Assembly: GCA_946886925.1 (NCBI GenBank)
Contig: CAMPJQ010000052.1
Span: forward strand, 1 to 10,092
DNA from: an uncultured Terrimonas sp.
GTDB taxonomy: Bacteria > Bacteroidota > Bacteroidia > Chitinophagales > Chitinophagaceae
Length of the DNA stretch: 10,092 nt
Reading direction: 5' to 3'
A program made the translations under genes and the position numbers. The notes below the pieces were generated by a model. That model was given only the letters and a program-made list of their open reading frames with translations. It searched no databases and was not told where the DNA came from. Shown here piece after piece: positions 1 through 6,653 of this stretch (positions are counted from its first letter, which is position 1; each line of letters starts with the position of its first letter).

Positions 1-1
1 T

Positions 2-220
2 TCCAGGGCATTCGACATTACTACAAAGGACCTGGGCGAAAATGCACAGCCGGGGCAACAGTTTTATGGCATTCATGCATCCAACGACGGTAAGATAATG
101 ATCTTCGCAGGTGGCATTCCGCTTAAGAAGGATGGTAAGGTGGTTGGCGCCATTGGTGTTAGCGGAGGTTCGGGCGTTCAGGATCATTCTGTTGCCGAAG
201 CAGGTGCAGCGGCCTTTTAA
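2..220 (+). CDS. GlcG/HbpS-type (DUF336) heme-binding-like protein, 3' end only
   Basis: Partial gene: the reading frame is open from base 2 to the TAA at 218-220, giving about 72 C-terminal residues, with the 5' end outside the window. The visible protein contains FAGGIPLKKDGKVVGAIGVS followed by GGSGVQDHSVAEAG. This is the typical C-terminal signature of the GlcG/HbpS (DUF336) family: a Gly-rich strand-loop, then a D-H-x-VAEAG helix. Family members are small alpha/beta proteins. HbpS binds heme and senses oxidative stress in Streptomyces, while GlcG sits in glycolate operons with no proven activity. The exact role here cannot be told from the fragment. The stop lies 54 bases before the formaldehyde dehydrogenase gene on the same strand, so the two may be co-transcribed. 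Confidence 0.8.
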   Translation, partial: SRAFDITTKDLGENAQPGQQFYGIHASNDGKIMIFAGGIPLKKDGKVVGAIGVSGGSGVQDHSVAEAGAAAF

Positions 221-274
221 ATAATCAGGCGGACAAATGCAGTAAAAAATTCTTTTATCTTTAAAACCATTTTT

Positions 275-1465
275 ATGAGTCAGAATCATGGCGTTGCCTA
301 TGTTAAACCGGGAGTAGTTGAAATAAGAGAAATTGAGTTCCCTAAACTGGCTTTAGGCAACCGTAAATGCGAACACGGGGTGATCCTTAAAATTGTATCC
401 ACCAATATATGCGGGAGCGACCAGCACATGGTGCGCGGCCGTACTACTGCACCAGCGGGGCTGATACTCGGACATGAAATTACGGGGTTAGTAATTGAAG
501 CAGGCAGGGATGTTGAATTTATTAAGGTAGGCGACCTGGTTTCCGTACCATTTAATATTGCCTGCGGAAGATGCCGCAACTGCAAAGCAGGGCAAACCGG
601 TATTTGTTTAAATGTAAATCCCGGACGCGCCGGCGCTGCCTATGGCTATGTGGATATGGGAGGCTGGGTAGGCGGGCAGGCAGAATATGTGATGGTTCCC
701 TATGCAGATTTCAACCTGCTTAAATTTCCGGATAGTGACCAGGCAATGGCAAAGATCAAAGACCTGACACTACTGTCTGATATTTTCCCTACCGGCTTTC
801 ATGGAGCAGTAACGGCGGGAGTAGGCCCCGGTTCTATTGTGTATATAGCCGGTGCAGGCCCGGTTGGACTTGCCTGTGCAGCATCCTGCCACCTGCTGGG
901 AGCAGCATTGGTAATTGTTGGAGATATGATTGATGAGCGCCTTGCCCAGGCCAGGAGTTTCGGTTGCGAAACGATTGACCTGAAAAAAGATGCAACGCTT
1001 GCAGAACAAATTGAACAGATTGTGGGTGTGCCCGAAGTGGATTCCGCAGTTGATTGTGTTGGCTTTGAAGCTAAGGGTCATGGACATGACAGTAATACCG
1101 AACAACCGGCAACCGTTTTAAATTCAATTATGGAAATAACCCGTGCCGGAGGTCAGTTAGGAATACCCGGATTGTATGTAACAGGGGATCCCGGCGCTGT
1201 GGACGAAGCGGCCAAAAAGGGAAGCTTAAGTATACGGATCGGTTTAGGATGGGCTAAATCCCATTCTTTCCACACCGGGCAATGTCCGGTTATGAAGTAC
1301 CACAGGAAGCTGATGAATGCTATTTTGTATGACAAGATAAAAATTGCAGATGCCGTAAATGTAGAAGTGATCACGCTGGCGGAATCTGTAAAAGGATATA
1401 AAGACTTTGATAAAGGCGCTGCCAAAAAATTTGTTATTGATCCTCATGGATTAATTCCCAATTGA
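275..1465 (+). CDS. fdhA: Glutathione-independent formaldehyde dehydrogenase (Zn-dependent MDR family)
   Basis: A 396-residue cytoplasmic enzyme expected to oxidise formaldehyde to formate with NAD+ without glutathione; close relatives also dismutate aldehydes using tightly bound NAD. It matches Pseudomonas putida FdhA (about 399 aa) along its whole length, e.g. VSTNICGSDQHMVRGRTT near residue 41 and GLGWAKSHSFHTGQ in the C-terminal half. Catalytic zinc ligands are Cys46, His67 (GHE) and Asp169. Structural zinc ligands are Cys97, Cys100, Cys103 and Cys111. The NAD Rossmann loop is GAGPVG at 193-198, with Asp217 closing the second strand (VIVGD), which suits NAD rather than NADP. The ATG at 275 is chosen because it aligns with the family N-terminus. 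No good Shine-Dalgarno is visible, which is usual in Bacteroidota, and a weak TAnnTTTA element lies at 256-263. The gene follows the GlcG-type gene by 54 bases and converges on the cupin gene. The spacer 1466-1628 shows no clear terminator hairpin. Confidence 0.95.
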   Translation: MSQNHGVAYVKPGVVEIREIEFPKLALGNRKCEHGVILKIVSTNICGSDQHMVRGRTTAPAGLILGHEITGLVIEAGRDVEFIKVGDLVSVPFNIACGRCRNCKAGQTGICLNVNPGRAGAAYGYVDMGGWVGGQAEYVMVPYADFNLLKFPDSDQAMAKIKDLTLLSDIFPTGFHGAVTAGVGPGSIVYIAGAGPVGLACAASCHLLGAALVIVGDMIDERLAQARSFGCETIDLKKDATLAEQIEQIVGVPEVDSAVDCVGFEAKGHGHDSNTEQPATVLNSIMEITRAGGQLGIPGLYVTGDPGAVDEAAKKGSLSIRIGLGWAKSHSFHTGQCPVMKYHRKLMNAILYDKIKIADAVNVEVITLAESVKGYKDFDKGAAKKFVIDPHGLIPN

Positions 1466-1628
1466 TACATGCGTCCACCGGAGCATTGCGCTGATTGTAT
1501 TTTGATTATAAAAACAATAAAAACAGAAAGCATATTTACCACCGCATTCATTAGTCAAAGCAGCGGGAGATAAAAACAGGTAAGGTCAGAGATTTGTTAT
1601 ATTAAATCTGCTAATACACTGTATGTGT

Positions 1629-1988
1629 TTAAGGCAGCGTTATAAAAACAGATCTCCGCCTCACAGGTGTAAGATTCTTTGTTTTATGTCCTTTCCCTTC
1701 TGTATCTTCCACCAGAAGTATATCTCCCGCTTTAAACTGTTTTCTATCACCACGTGAGGTTTCGATCTCGATTTCGCCATCCAATAAAATAATATACTGG
1801 CGTTGCGGGGCCGTATGAAAATCATAATCATAGGAAGGCAGAACCTCCCGAAAAATAATTTCCTTTACGGATTCCGCTTCAGAAAGGAACCCAATTGAAC
1901 CCGATGCTTTTAATGGAATTGTAATATCCTCAAAATAGCTATCGCCATTCGCATCATTATATACCCTTGTTATATCAAACATTTTCAT
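1629..1988 (-). CDS. Small single-domain cupin protein
   Basis: A 119-residue cytoplasmic protein with a single RmlC-like cupin barrel. Cupin motif 1 is FHTAPQRQYIILLDGEIEI (about 57-75) and motif 2 is GDILLVEDTEGKGH (88-101). The DTxGKGH form of motif 2, combined with HxAPxRQ in motif 1, is typical of a widespread uncharacterised cupin family. Candidate metal ligands are His58 and His101, with Gln64 where many cupins have Glu; the classical HxH...E...H set is incomplete, so metal binding and catalysis are uncertain. No substrate can be assigned. The start MKMF at 1988 is used; a second ATG two codons in is possible. It lies 64 bases downstream of the HtrA gene on the same strand, and a perfect 7-bp inverted repeat sits one base upstream of its start codon, suggesting its own control. 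Confidence 0.8.
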   Translation of the reverse strand: MKMFDITRVYNDANGDSYFEDITIPLKASGSIGFLSEAESVKEIIFREVLPSYDYDFHTAPQRQYIILLDGEIEIETSRGDRKQFKAGDILLVEDTEGKGHKTKNLTPVRRRSVFITLP

Positions 1989-1989
1989 T

Positions 1990-2009
1990 GGTTAAATAAT
2001 TCTTTAACC
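1990..2009 (-). promoter_or_regulatory. Perfect 7-bp inverted repeat abutting the cupin start codon
   Basis: The sequence is GGTTAAA-N6-TTTAACC, symmetric without mismatch, ending one base before the ATG (1986-1988) of the minus-strand cupin gene. In mRNA it could fold into a 7-bp stem with a 6-base loop that covers the ribosome-entry region. In DNA it could be an operator half-site pair. What is seen is the symmetry and position; any regulatory role is inference. Confidence 0.4.
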
Positions 2010-2052
2010 TTACCATGTGTGAACTGCAGCTCTGTTTATGACGGCTTATGCA

Positions 2053-3558
2053 TCAGGCGCCCAGGGAAAAATTAAAGGCAACTCTTGATCCATCGGGCGC
2101 AATGCCGAGTATCTGTACTGTTTTATTTTTGGCGCTCACTAAAGCATCGTCAATATCTTTAGGGTTGTTCACCGCCCTGCCATTAATGTAGGTTATGATA
2201 ACACCCGGAGGAATGCCCATGCGGTCAAAAAAACCGCCGTCACGGATCTCCGTTACTACCACGCCCGAATTGATATTAAACCGTTCCTTAATGGCCGGCG
2301 TAATGGGTGCAAAGGCAGCGCCCAGTTTATTGTATATTTCTTTGAGCGATTCGGAATCGGTTAAAGATTTTGCGGCTTCTTCGCCTTTTAATGTAGCGGA
2401 TGTGCTGTCTACTTTACCATCGCGCAAATAGGTAAGCTTTATTATATCGCCCGGGCGGCGCCTTGCCACTCTTTCTGAAAATTCTGCTGATGAAAAGAGC
2501 TGAACGCCATCTATGCTTTGGATAATATCACCCTCTTCCAAACCCGCGGAAGCGGCTGCGCTCCCTTTTTGTATATCGGTTATAAATACACCCTTAACCG
2601 TTTCGGGACTAATACCCAACTGTTTGAAATACTGCTCTTCAGCCGAGGGTGCAGGAAATGCAACACCGAGGATACCCCGTTTTACGATTCCAAATTCCTT
2701 TAAATCTTCCAATACTTTTTTAGCCAGGTTAACAGGGATAGCGAAGGCATAACCCGCATAGCTGCCGGTTAAAGATGCGATAGCCGTATTAATGCCAATG
2801 AGTTCACCATTAACATTCACCAATGCGCCACCACTGTTGCCAGGGTTTATGGCGGCATCTGTTTGTATAAATGATTCAATAGCCGAATTGGTTTGAGCGG
2901 CGCCCTGGCGGTAGCCTTCACTGCCCGGCTGGTTAATGATGCCGATGCTTCTTCCCTTGGCGCTAACAATACCGGCTGTTACAGTAGTATTTAATGAATA
3001 AGGATAACCTACTGCCAACACATCCTCTCCTACTTCTATATTATCGGAATTACCGAATTTAACCACCGGTATATTCTCTGCCTTTACTTTAAGCAGGGCC
3101 AAATCGGTATTGGGATCACTGCCAACCAGTTCCGCTACCAGTTGTCGCCTGTCGGGAAATATTACTTCTATTCTTTCCGCATTTTCAATAACGTGGTTAT
3201 TGGTGGCAATATAGCCGTCTGAACCAATAACAACACCCGACCCCGAGCCCATTGCGGGGCGGCTGCGCGACCGGCCCAACAATTCGTCAAAGGGATTACC
3301 CGATCCATGAGGTGAGTTGTACGTTGTTTTGATATGCACCACACCGGGGGTAACCGCTTTTGCAGCCGTTACAAAACTAACGCGCTCCCTTTGTGCAGGG
3401 TTTTGAGCCGGAACAGTTGCGGCTTCGGGCTGCTGAAAACCTGTGCCCCGCGCCGGAGGTTCCATATTTTCTGCCGGAGTACGCGGCGCATCACTTTGGC
3501 ATGCACAATACAGCACTGCAGATAAAACAACAACAAGGACAGCAGATGATCTGTTCAT
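2053..3558 (-). CDS. htrA: Do/HtrA-family serine protease with two PDZ domains (DegP/DegQ-like)
   Basis: A 501-residue envelope protease/chaperone expected to degrade or hold misfolded periplasmic proteins. Order of parts: hydrophobic export signal (about 4-20); Pro/Ala-rich linker (24-56); trypsin-like domain (about 60-285) with catalytic His122 (TNNHVIE), Asp152 (NTDLALLKV) and Ser242 (NPGNSGGAL); PDZ1 (about 292-385, beginning RGILGVAF); PDZ2 (about 405-498, with GVVVTEIRDGGFFDRMGI). The extended stretch EGYRQGAAQTNSAIESFIQT before the Ser motif is usual in Bacteroidota homologues. The signal ends in LYCACQSD. Cys20 might be lipidated, but the lipobox is poor (Tyr at -3, Cys at -2), so a soluble periplasmic form is equally possible. 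The ATG start (3556-3558) gives a proper signal peptide. It is 56 bases downstream of the rclA-like gene and could be in the same transcript. DegP versus DegQ orthology cannot be settled here. Confidence 0.93.
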   Translation of the reverse strand: MNRSSAVLVVVLSAVLYCACQSDAPRTPAENMEPPARGTGFQQPEAATVPAQNPAQRERVSFVTAAKAVTPGVVHIKTTYNSPHGSGNPFDELLGRSRSRPAMGSGSGVVIGSDGYIATNNHVIENAERIEVIFPDRRQLVAELVGSDPNTDLALLKVKAENIPVVKFGNSDNIEVGEDVLAVGYPYSLNTTVTAGIVSAKGRSIGIINQPGSEGYRQGAAQTNSAIESFIQTDAAINPGNSGGALVNVNGELIGINTAIASLTGSYAGYAFAIPVNLAKKVLEDLKEFGIVKRGILGVAFPAPSAEEQYFKQLGISPETVKGVFITDIQKGSAAASAGLEEGDIIQSIDGVQLFSSAEFSERVARRRPGDIIKLTYLRDGKVDSTSATLKGEEAAKSLTDSESLKEIYNKLGAAFAPITPAIKERFNINSGVVVTEIRDGGFFDRMGIPPGVIITYINGRAVNNPKDIDDALVSAKNKTVQILGIAPDGSRVAFNFSLGA

Positions 3559-3614
3559 AATAATATTTTTATAGTGTGTTATGTATTAACCTTATGCTTT
3601 TTGGAACCATACAT

Positions 3615-4430
3615 TTATATCAAAGCATAAAGATCATTAAAAGCTTCCGTCATGGAAGGATGCGTATAAATCTTATCCCTCAGTTCCCGGTAGTCTAACC
3701 CTGCATGCATAGCCATTTGAATAGTATTTATCATTTCGCTGGCATCAACGCAAAAAAGCGTACAGCCTAATATTTTATTGCTGTTATTATCCACTACAGT
3801 TTTTAGCAGGCCATTTGTATTATTCAGTATGCGTGCCCGGGGAACAGCCGATACCGGAAGTGTTGCTACCCTTACTGCATATCCTTTTGCAACAGCTTCC
3901 TTTTCCCGCAAACCAATATGTGCCAGTTGCGGTGTAATGAACACCGAAAAAGCATAGGGCTTTCTTTGCGATACGGAAACATAGCTGCCGCCAAATAACT
4001 GGTCCCTGATGATCCTGAAATCATCTAAAGATATATAAGTGAATTGCGGCCCGCCATTGATGTCGCCGATGGCCCATATATGAGGAATATTGGTTTTTAA
4101 AAACGCATCAACCTTAACATAGCCCCGCTCATCGGTTTGCACACCTGCCGCTGCCAGGTTCAAACTTTCCGTTACAGCTTTTCTTCCGGTGGCTACCAGC
4201 ACGGCTGAAGCTTCCTGTTCAATGATCTGCCCGTCTTTATTTTTATATTGAACAATAACAGTATCATTACCTGTATCTGTAATTTTTTGAACTGATGCCC
4301 GGGTAATGATATTGATTTTTTTAGCGGTGAGCACTTTAAAAATTTCATCAGCAATATCTTTATCCTCTTTGGGTAAAAAAGATTTTCCGTGATCAAGTAA
4401 AGTTACTTCTGCACCAAATTTGGCATACAT
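3615..4430 (-). CDS. RclA C-terminal fragment (rest of NAD(P) domain and dimer interface)
   Basis: A 271-residue open frame from an ATG nine bases past the TAG, in the same frame. It carries the remainder of the NAD(P) domain, the second FAD-contacting segment (ATGRKAVTESLNL, then WAIGDINGG) and the dimerisation domain with the catalytic HPSMTE motif. The nearby ATG corresponds to an ordinary internal Met of the family (ASMF in E. coli RclA), so it is probably not an evolved start. Termination-reinitiation across the TAG could nevertheless produce it. Confidence 0.55.
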   Translation of the reverse strand: MYAKFGAEVTLLDHGKSFLPKEDKDIADEIFKVLTAKKINIITRASVQKITDTGNDTVIVQYKNKDGQIIEQEASAVLVATGRKAVTESLNLAAAGVQTDERGYVKVDAFLKTNIPHIWAIGDINGGPQFTYISLDDFRIIRDQLFGGSYVSVSQRKPYAFSVFITPQLAHIGLREKEAVAKGYAVRVATLPVSAVPRARILNNTNGLLKTVVDNNSNKILGCTLFCVDASEMINTIQMAMHAGLDYRELRDKIYTHPSMTEAFNDLYALI

Positions 4431-4439
4431 ATCCGCAAA

Positions 4440-4973
4440 CTATAATCCTATAAATCCGCCGCCAATAATAACCAGCTTTTTTAATAAAACGGATTGCTCC
4501 ATAAGTGAAGCGCTGCTGAATACTTTTTTAGAAGATGCTATTCCCGGTATAGGTGGTACAAAAGGTTGAGACCCGGTATTGATAAAAATATGATCAGCGC
4601 TGATAACTATTTCTTCATTACCTGAAGCAAGTTTTACACTTACTTCGTGTGGCGAAACAAAAGCAGCATTGCCGGTAATAACAGTGGCCAGCCCCAGCTT
4701 ATTAATATTATCAAAGTTCTTCTTCCTGAGAAAAGAAGTCAATTTATTTTTTACTTCATATGCTTTTTCATAGGGCAGGTTATTTTCGGCGCTCACTATA
4801 AATGATTTGGTGGGAATACAGGCGATATTGATGCAACCACCTCCATACATTTTTTCGGACCTTTCAATCAAAGCAACCTGTTTACCATGTTTGGCCAAAT
4901 AAGCCGCTAAGGTTTTGCCGCCTTTTCCGAAACCGATGATAAGGTTTTCATAGTGTTGTTTATTTTTTTCCAT
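4440..4973 (-). CDS. RclA N-terminal fragment (FAD domain up to the amber codon)
   Basis: A 177-residue open frame ending at the TAG (4440-4442). It holds the FAD-binding Rossmann fold, the Cys47/Cys52 redox disulfide and the first strand and glycine loop of the NAD(P) domain, ending VIIGGGFIGL. Because the break cuts through the middle of a Rossmann fold rather than at a domain border, this fragment alone is unlikely to fold into an active enzyme. It is the product expected if the TAG is real and obeyed. Confidence 0.6.
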   Translation of the reverse strand: MEKNKQHYENLIIGFGKGGKTLAAYLAKHGKQVALIERSEKMYGGGCINIACIPTKSFIVSAENNLPYEKAYEVKNKLTSFLRKKNFDNINKLGLATVITGNAAFVSPHEVSVKLASGNEEIVISADHIFINTGSQPFVPPIPGIASSKKVFSSASLMEQSVLLKKLVIIGGGFIGL

Positions 4974-4982
4974 TCCGAAACT

Positions 4983-5627
4983 TTAAACGTTTGTATTAAA
5001 GATCAGCTTATTAACCAAATCAATTTCATCCTGGTTAATGGTATGTCCCATATTGTTGTATACTTTTTCAGTAACATCGGCATGCATGGCTTTTAAAATA
5101 TTGGATGTTGCATATACTCTTTCCACCGGTACATGGGGATCGGGATTGCTGCTGCCGATGAAAACAGGTGTACCGGCAAAATCACCACTATAATTTTCGG
5201 GATAAATTTTATCACCGATCAATCCTCCCGTAAATGCAGTCACCCCGCCATATCTTTGGGCATTTCGCGTTACAAATTCCAGCGTTAAACAGGCGCCCTG
5301 GGAAAAGCCAAGAAAATAAATGTTTTCAACAGCAATCCCCTGTTCAGTTACATCGCCCACCACTGCTTTCAATAATGACAATGCAGACGACAGCCAGGGT
5401 TCATTTTGTACGGGGGGCACCATAAAAGAATAAGGATACCAGGTGTTGCCGGTTGCCTGCGGCGCAAGCAAGGCAAAATCCTTTACCTGCAAATGAGTGG
5501 CAAGAGACAATATGTCTTCCGCACTGCCGCCGCGTCCATGGATCATGATAAGCGCCTTTTTGGCTTGTTCTATTGCAACACCTGCAGTTACTATATTTTT
5601 TTTGTGCGAATTATTTGTATCGTGCAT
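4983..5627 (-). CDS. mhqD: MhqD-like alpha/beta hydrolase (phospholipase/carboxylesterase family)
   Basis: A 214-residue cytoplasmic serine hydrolase. The oxyanion region is IMIHGRGGSAED (about 27-38). The nucleophile elbow GFSQGA gives Ser109. Asp163 in SSNPDPHVP and His195 in NMGHTI complete the triad. Length and motifs fit the phospholipase/carboxylesterase family that includes Bacillus subtilis MhqD (about 207 aa), which belongs to the MhqR regulon induced by methylhydroquinone and catechol; its true substrate is not established. The ATG at 5625-5627 lies inside the end of the dioxygenase gene (17-base overlap), implying translational coupling. The rclA-like gene starts 9 bases after its stop. 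The pairing with an MhqO-type gene supports the assignment more strongly than sequence alone. Confidence 0.87.
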   Translation of the reverse strand: MHDTNNSHKKNIVTAGVAIEQAKKALIMIHGRGGSAEDILSLATHLQVKDFALLAPQATGNTWYPYSFMVPPVQNEPWLSSALSLLKAVVGDVTEQGIAVENIYFLGFSQGACLTLEFVTRNAQRYGGVTAFTGGLIGDKIYPENYSGDFAGTPVFIGSSNPDPHVPVERVYATSNILKAMHADVTEKVYNNMGHTINQDEIDLVNKLIFNTNV

Positions 5628-6564
5628 CGTTAAATGTTATGGGGATTAATGTCTTTTCCAATTCCTCCCGTCGCGGTTCAAATTGCTCAGGCAGTTTTAA
5701 TGCTTCTCCCAAATGGTCTCCCGGTTCATCTATAGCAAAACCCGGGCCCGAGGTGGCAACTTCAAACAACACGCCGCCAGGCTCACGGAAATAAACAGAT
5801 GTGAAATAATTTCTGTTTAATACCGGCGTGGGATTAAGCATTCGTTTTACGATCTTCAACCGCACAGCAAGCTGCGTTTCTTTATCCGGCGTGGCAAATG
5901 CCAGGTGATGCACGGTACCACTACCCGAAAGCCCTCTCATGCTATCGGGCGAACAAACAACATCAATATAATTTCCGGGACTGTTGGTAGCGGCAAAACG
6001 AAACCGGTTTCCCTTTTCGGCAATCAATACGTGATCCAATTGCTCGGTTAGCAAACCCGCTGTTCTCTCGTACCCTTCTTCCCATATTTCTGCGTTATAA
6101 AAGCCCATGATAGCATGCTCCAGGGGTATATAGCCATTTGCATATCCGGTCCTTGTATCTTTATCATTAAAAATCAGTTCCAGCCCTAAGCCATCCTCAT
6201 CTTCAAAGTAAACGACTATTTCCTGCGCAAATCTTTCCTGCGGGATTTTATACCGAATGCCGTATTTTCTCAACCTTTCTAACCAGTAATCAAGCGATGC
6301 CAGCGGAACCGAAAACGCGGTAGTGTTCAGCATTCCCTTTCCATGCCTTCCCTTTACCAATCCTTCATACGGGAAGAAAGTAAGAATACTTCCGGGGTTA
6401 CCGGCGCCGTCACCATAATAAAAATGATACACTTCAGGCGCATCAAAATTTACAGTTTGTTTTACCAGGCGCAAACCTAAAATGCCCCTGTAAAAGTCAA
6501 TATTTTTTTGAGCGCCGGAGGCGATGGCTGTTATATGATGAATGCCGGTAACCAATTGAGCCAT
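5611..6564 (-). CDS. mhqO: MhqO-like ring-cleaving dioxygenase (VOC/glyoxalase fold)
   Basis: A 317-residue cytoplasmic protein with tandem VOC (glyoxalase/extradiol dioxygenase) domains. The N-terminal domain begins GIHHITAIASGAQKNIDFY (from residue 7). The C-terminal domain carries VHHLAFAT (219-225) and GVLFEVATSGPGF (265-275). Likely Fe(II) ligands are His220 and Glu268, with His10 from the first domain, the His-His-Glu set of extradiol-type enzymes. It resembles MhqO/MhqA proteins (about 310-320 aa), which are linked to hydroquinone and quinone detoxification by ring opening; the precise substrate here is unknown. The ATG at 6562-6564 aligns with the family start. It appears to be the first gene of a mhqO-mhqD-rclA operon: 89 bases separate it from the receptor gene upstream, and a possible promoter and an FNR-like box lie in that gap. 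Confidence 0.9.
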   Translation of the reverse strand: MAQLVTGIHHITAIASGAQKNIDFYRGILGLRLVKQTVNFDAPEVYHFYYGDGAGNPGSILTFFPYEGLVKGRHGKGMLNTTAFSVPLASLDYWLERLRKYGIRYKIPQERFAQEIVVYFEDEDGLGLELIFNDKDTRTGYANGYIPLEHAIMGFYNAEIWEEGYERTAGLLTEQLDHVLIAEKGNRFRFAATNSPGNYIDVVCSPDSMRGLSGSGTVHHLAFATPDKETQLAVRLKIVKRMLNPTPVLNRNYFTSVYFREPGGVLFEVATSGPGFAIDEPGDHLGEALKLPEQFEPRREELEKTLIPITFNDARYK

Positions 6565-6583
6565 AAAATAAGTTGTATGGCTG

Positions 6584-6591
6584 TAAAGCTA
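6584..6591 (-). promoter_or_regulatory. Possible -7 element for the mhqO operon
   Basis: Read on the minus strand this is TAGCTTTA, one mismatch from the Bacteroidota -7 consensus TAnnTTTG, placed about 20 bases before the dioxygenase start codon. I found no matching -33 TTG at the usual distance. This is a weak call based on position and partial consensus only. Confidence 0.22.
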
Positions 6592-6636
6592 CGATGAAAT
6601 AATGCGCTGCCTGTTGAGATGAATTAATAAATACCA

Positions 6637-6650
6637 TTGACTTTAATCAA
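6637..6650. promoter_or_regulatory. CRP/FNR-like box upstream of the dioxygenase gene
   Basis: TTGAC-TTTA-ATCAA matches the TTGAT-N4-ATCAA consensus of CRP/FNR-family regulators at 9 of 10 defined positions. It lies just past the receptor stop codon, roughly 65 bases upstream of the transcription start implied by the weak -7 element at 6584-6591, a distance compatible with activation. The match is seen in sequence. Binding by any regulator is inference, and such short AT-rich motifs also arise by chance. Confidence 0.28.
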
Positions 6651-6653
6651 GCA

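Larger units (their letters stand above)
3615..4973 (-). pseudogene. rclA: RclA-like flavoprotein disulfide reductase, interrupted by an in-frame TAG
   Basis: The full span encodes 452 codons in one frame, with a single TAG at codon 178; E. coli RclA is about 450 aa. RclA is a cytosolic FAD/NAD(P)H oxidoreductase of the class I disulfide-reductase family, protects against hypochlorous acid and is reported to reduce Cu(II). Matching features: FAD loop GFGKGG (14-19); redox-active pair Cys47/Cys52 in GGGCINIACIPTKS; GDINGGPQFTYISLDDFRI, as in RclA; and the C-terminal HPSMTE motif with His438 and Glu443. The TAG falls in the NAD(P) loop GGGFIGL-stop-FADMYAKFG, where relatives have GGGYIGVEFASMFANFG, so it replaces a conserved Glu (GAG to TAG would be one base). 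There is no frameshift or deletion and the rest of the frame is clean, so the lesion is recent, a sequencing error, or read through. It starts 9 bases after the MhqD-like gene and is very likely in the same operon. Confidence 0.85.

Noticed and set aside
770..1105. 111-residue minus-strand open frame inside fdhA
   Set aside because: The plus-strand frame encodes a full, motif-complete formaldehyde dehydrogenase; the antisense frame has no recognisable features.
1466..1628. Bidirectional terminator or small RNA between convergent fdhA and cupin genes
   Set aside because: Only a 4-bp stem (ACAC...GTGT near 1615-1627) and A-rich stretches are present; there is no GC-rich stem followed by a T tract on either strand.
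4440..4442. TAG as a reassigned sense codon (e.g. pyrrolysine or a recoded glutamate)
   Set aside because: No other gene in the window contains an in-frame TAG, no recoding element is apparent after the codon, and the family has plain Glu there.
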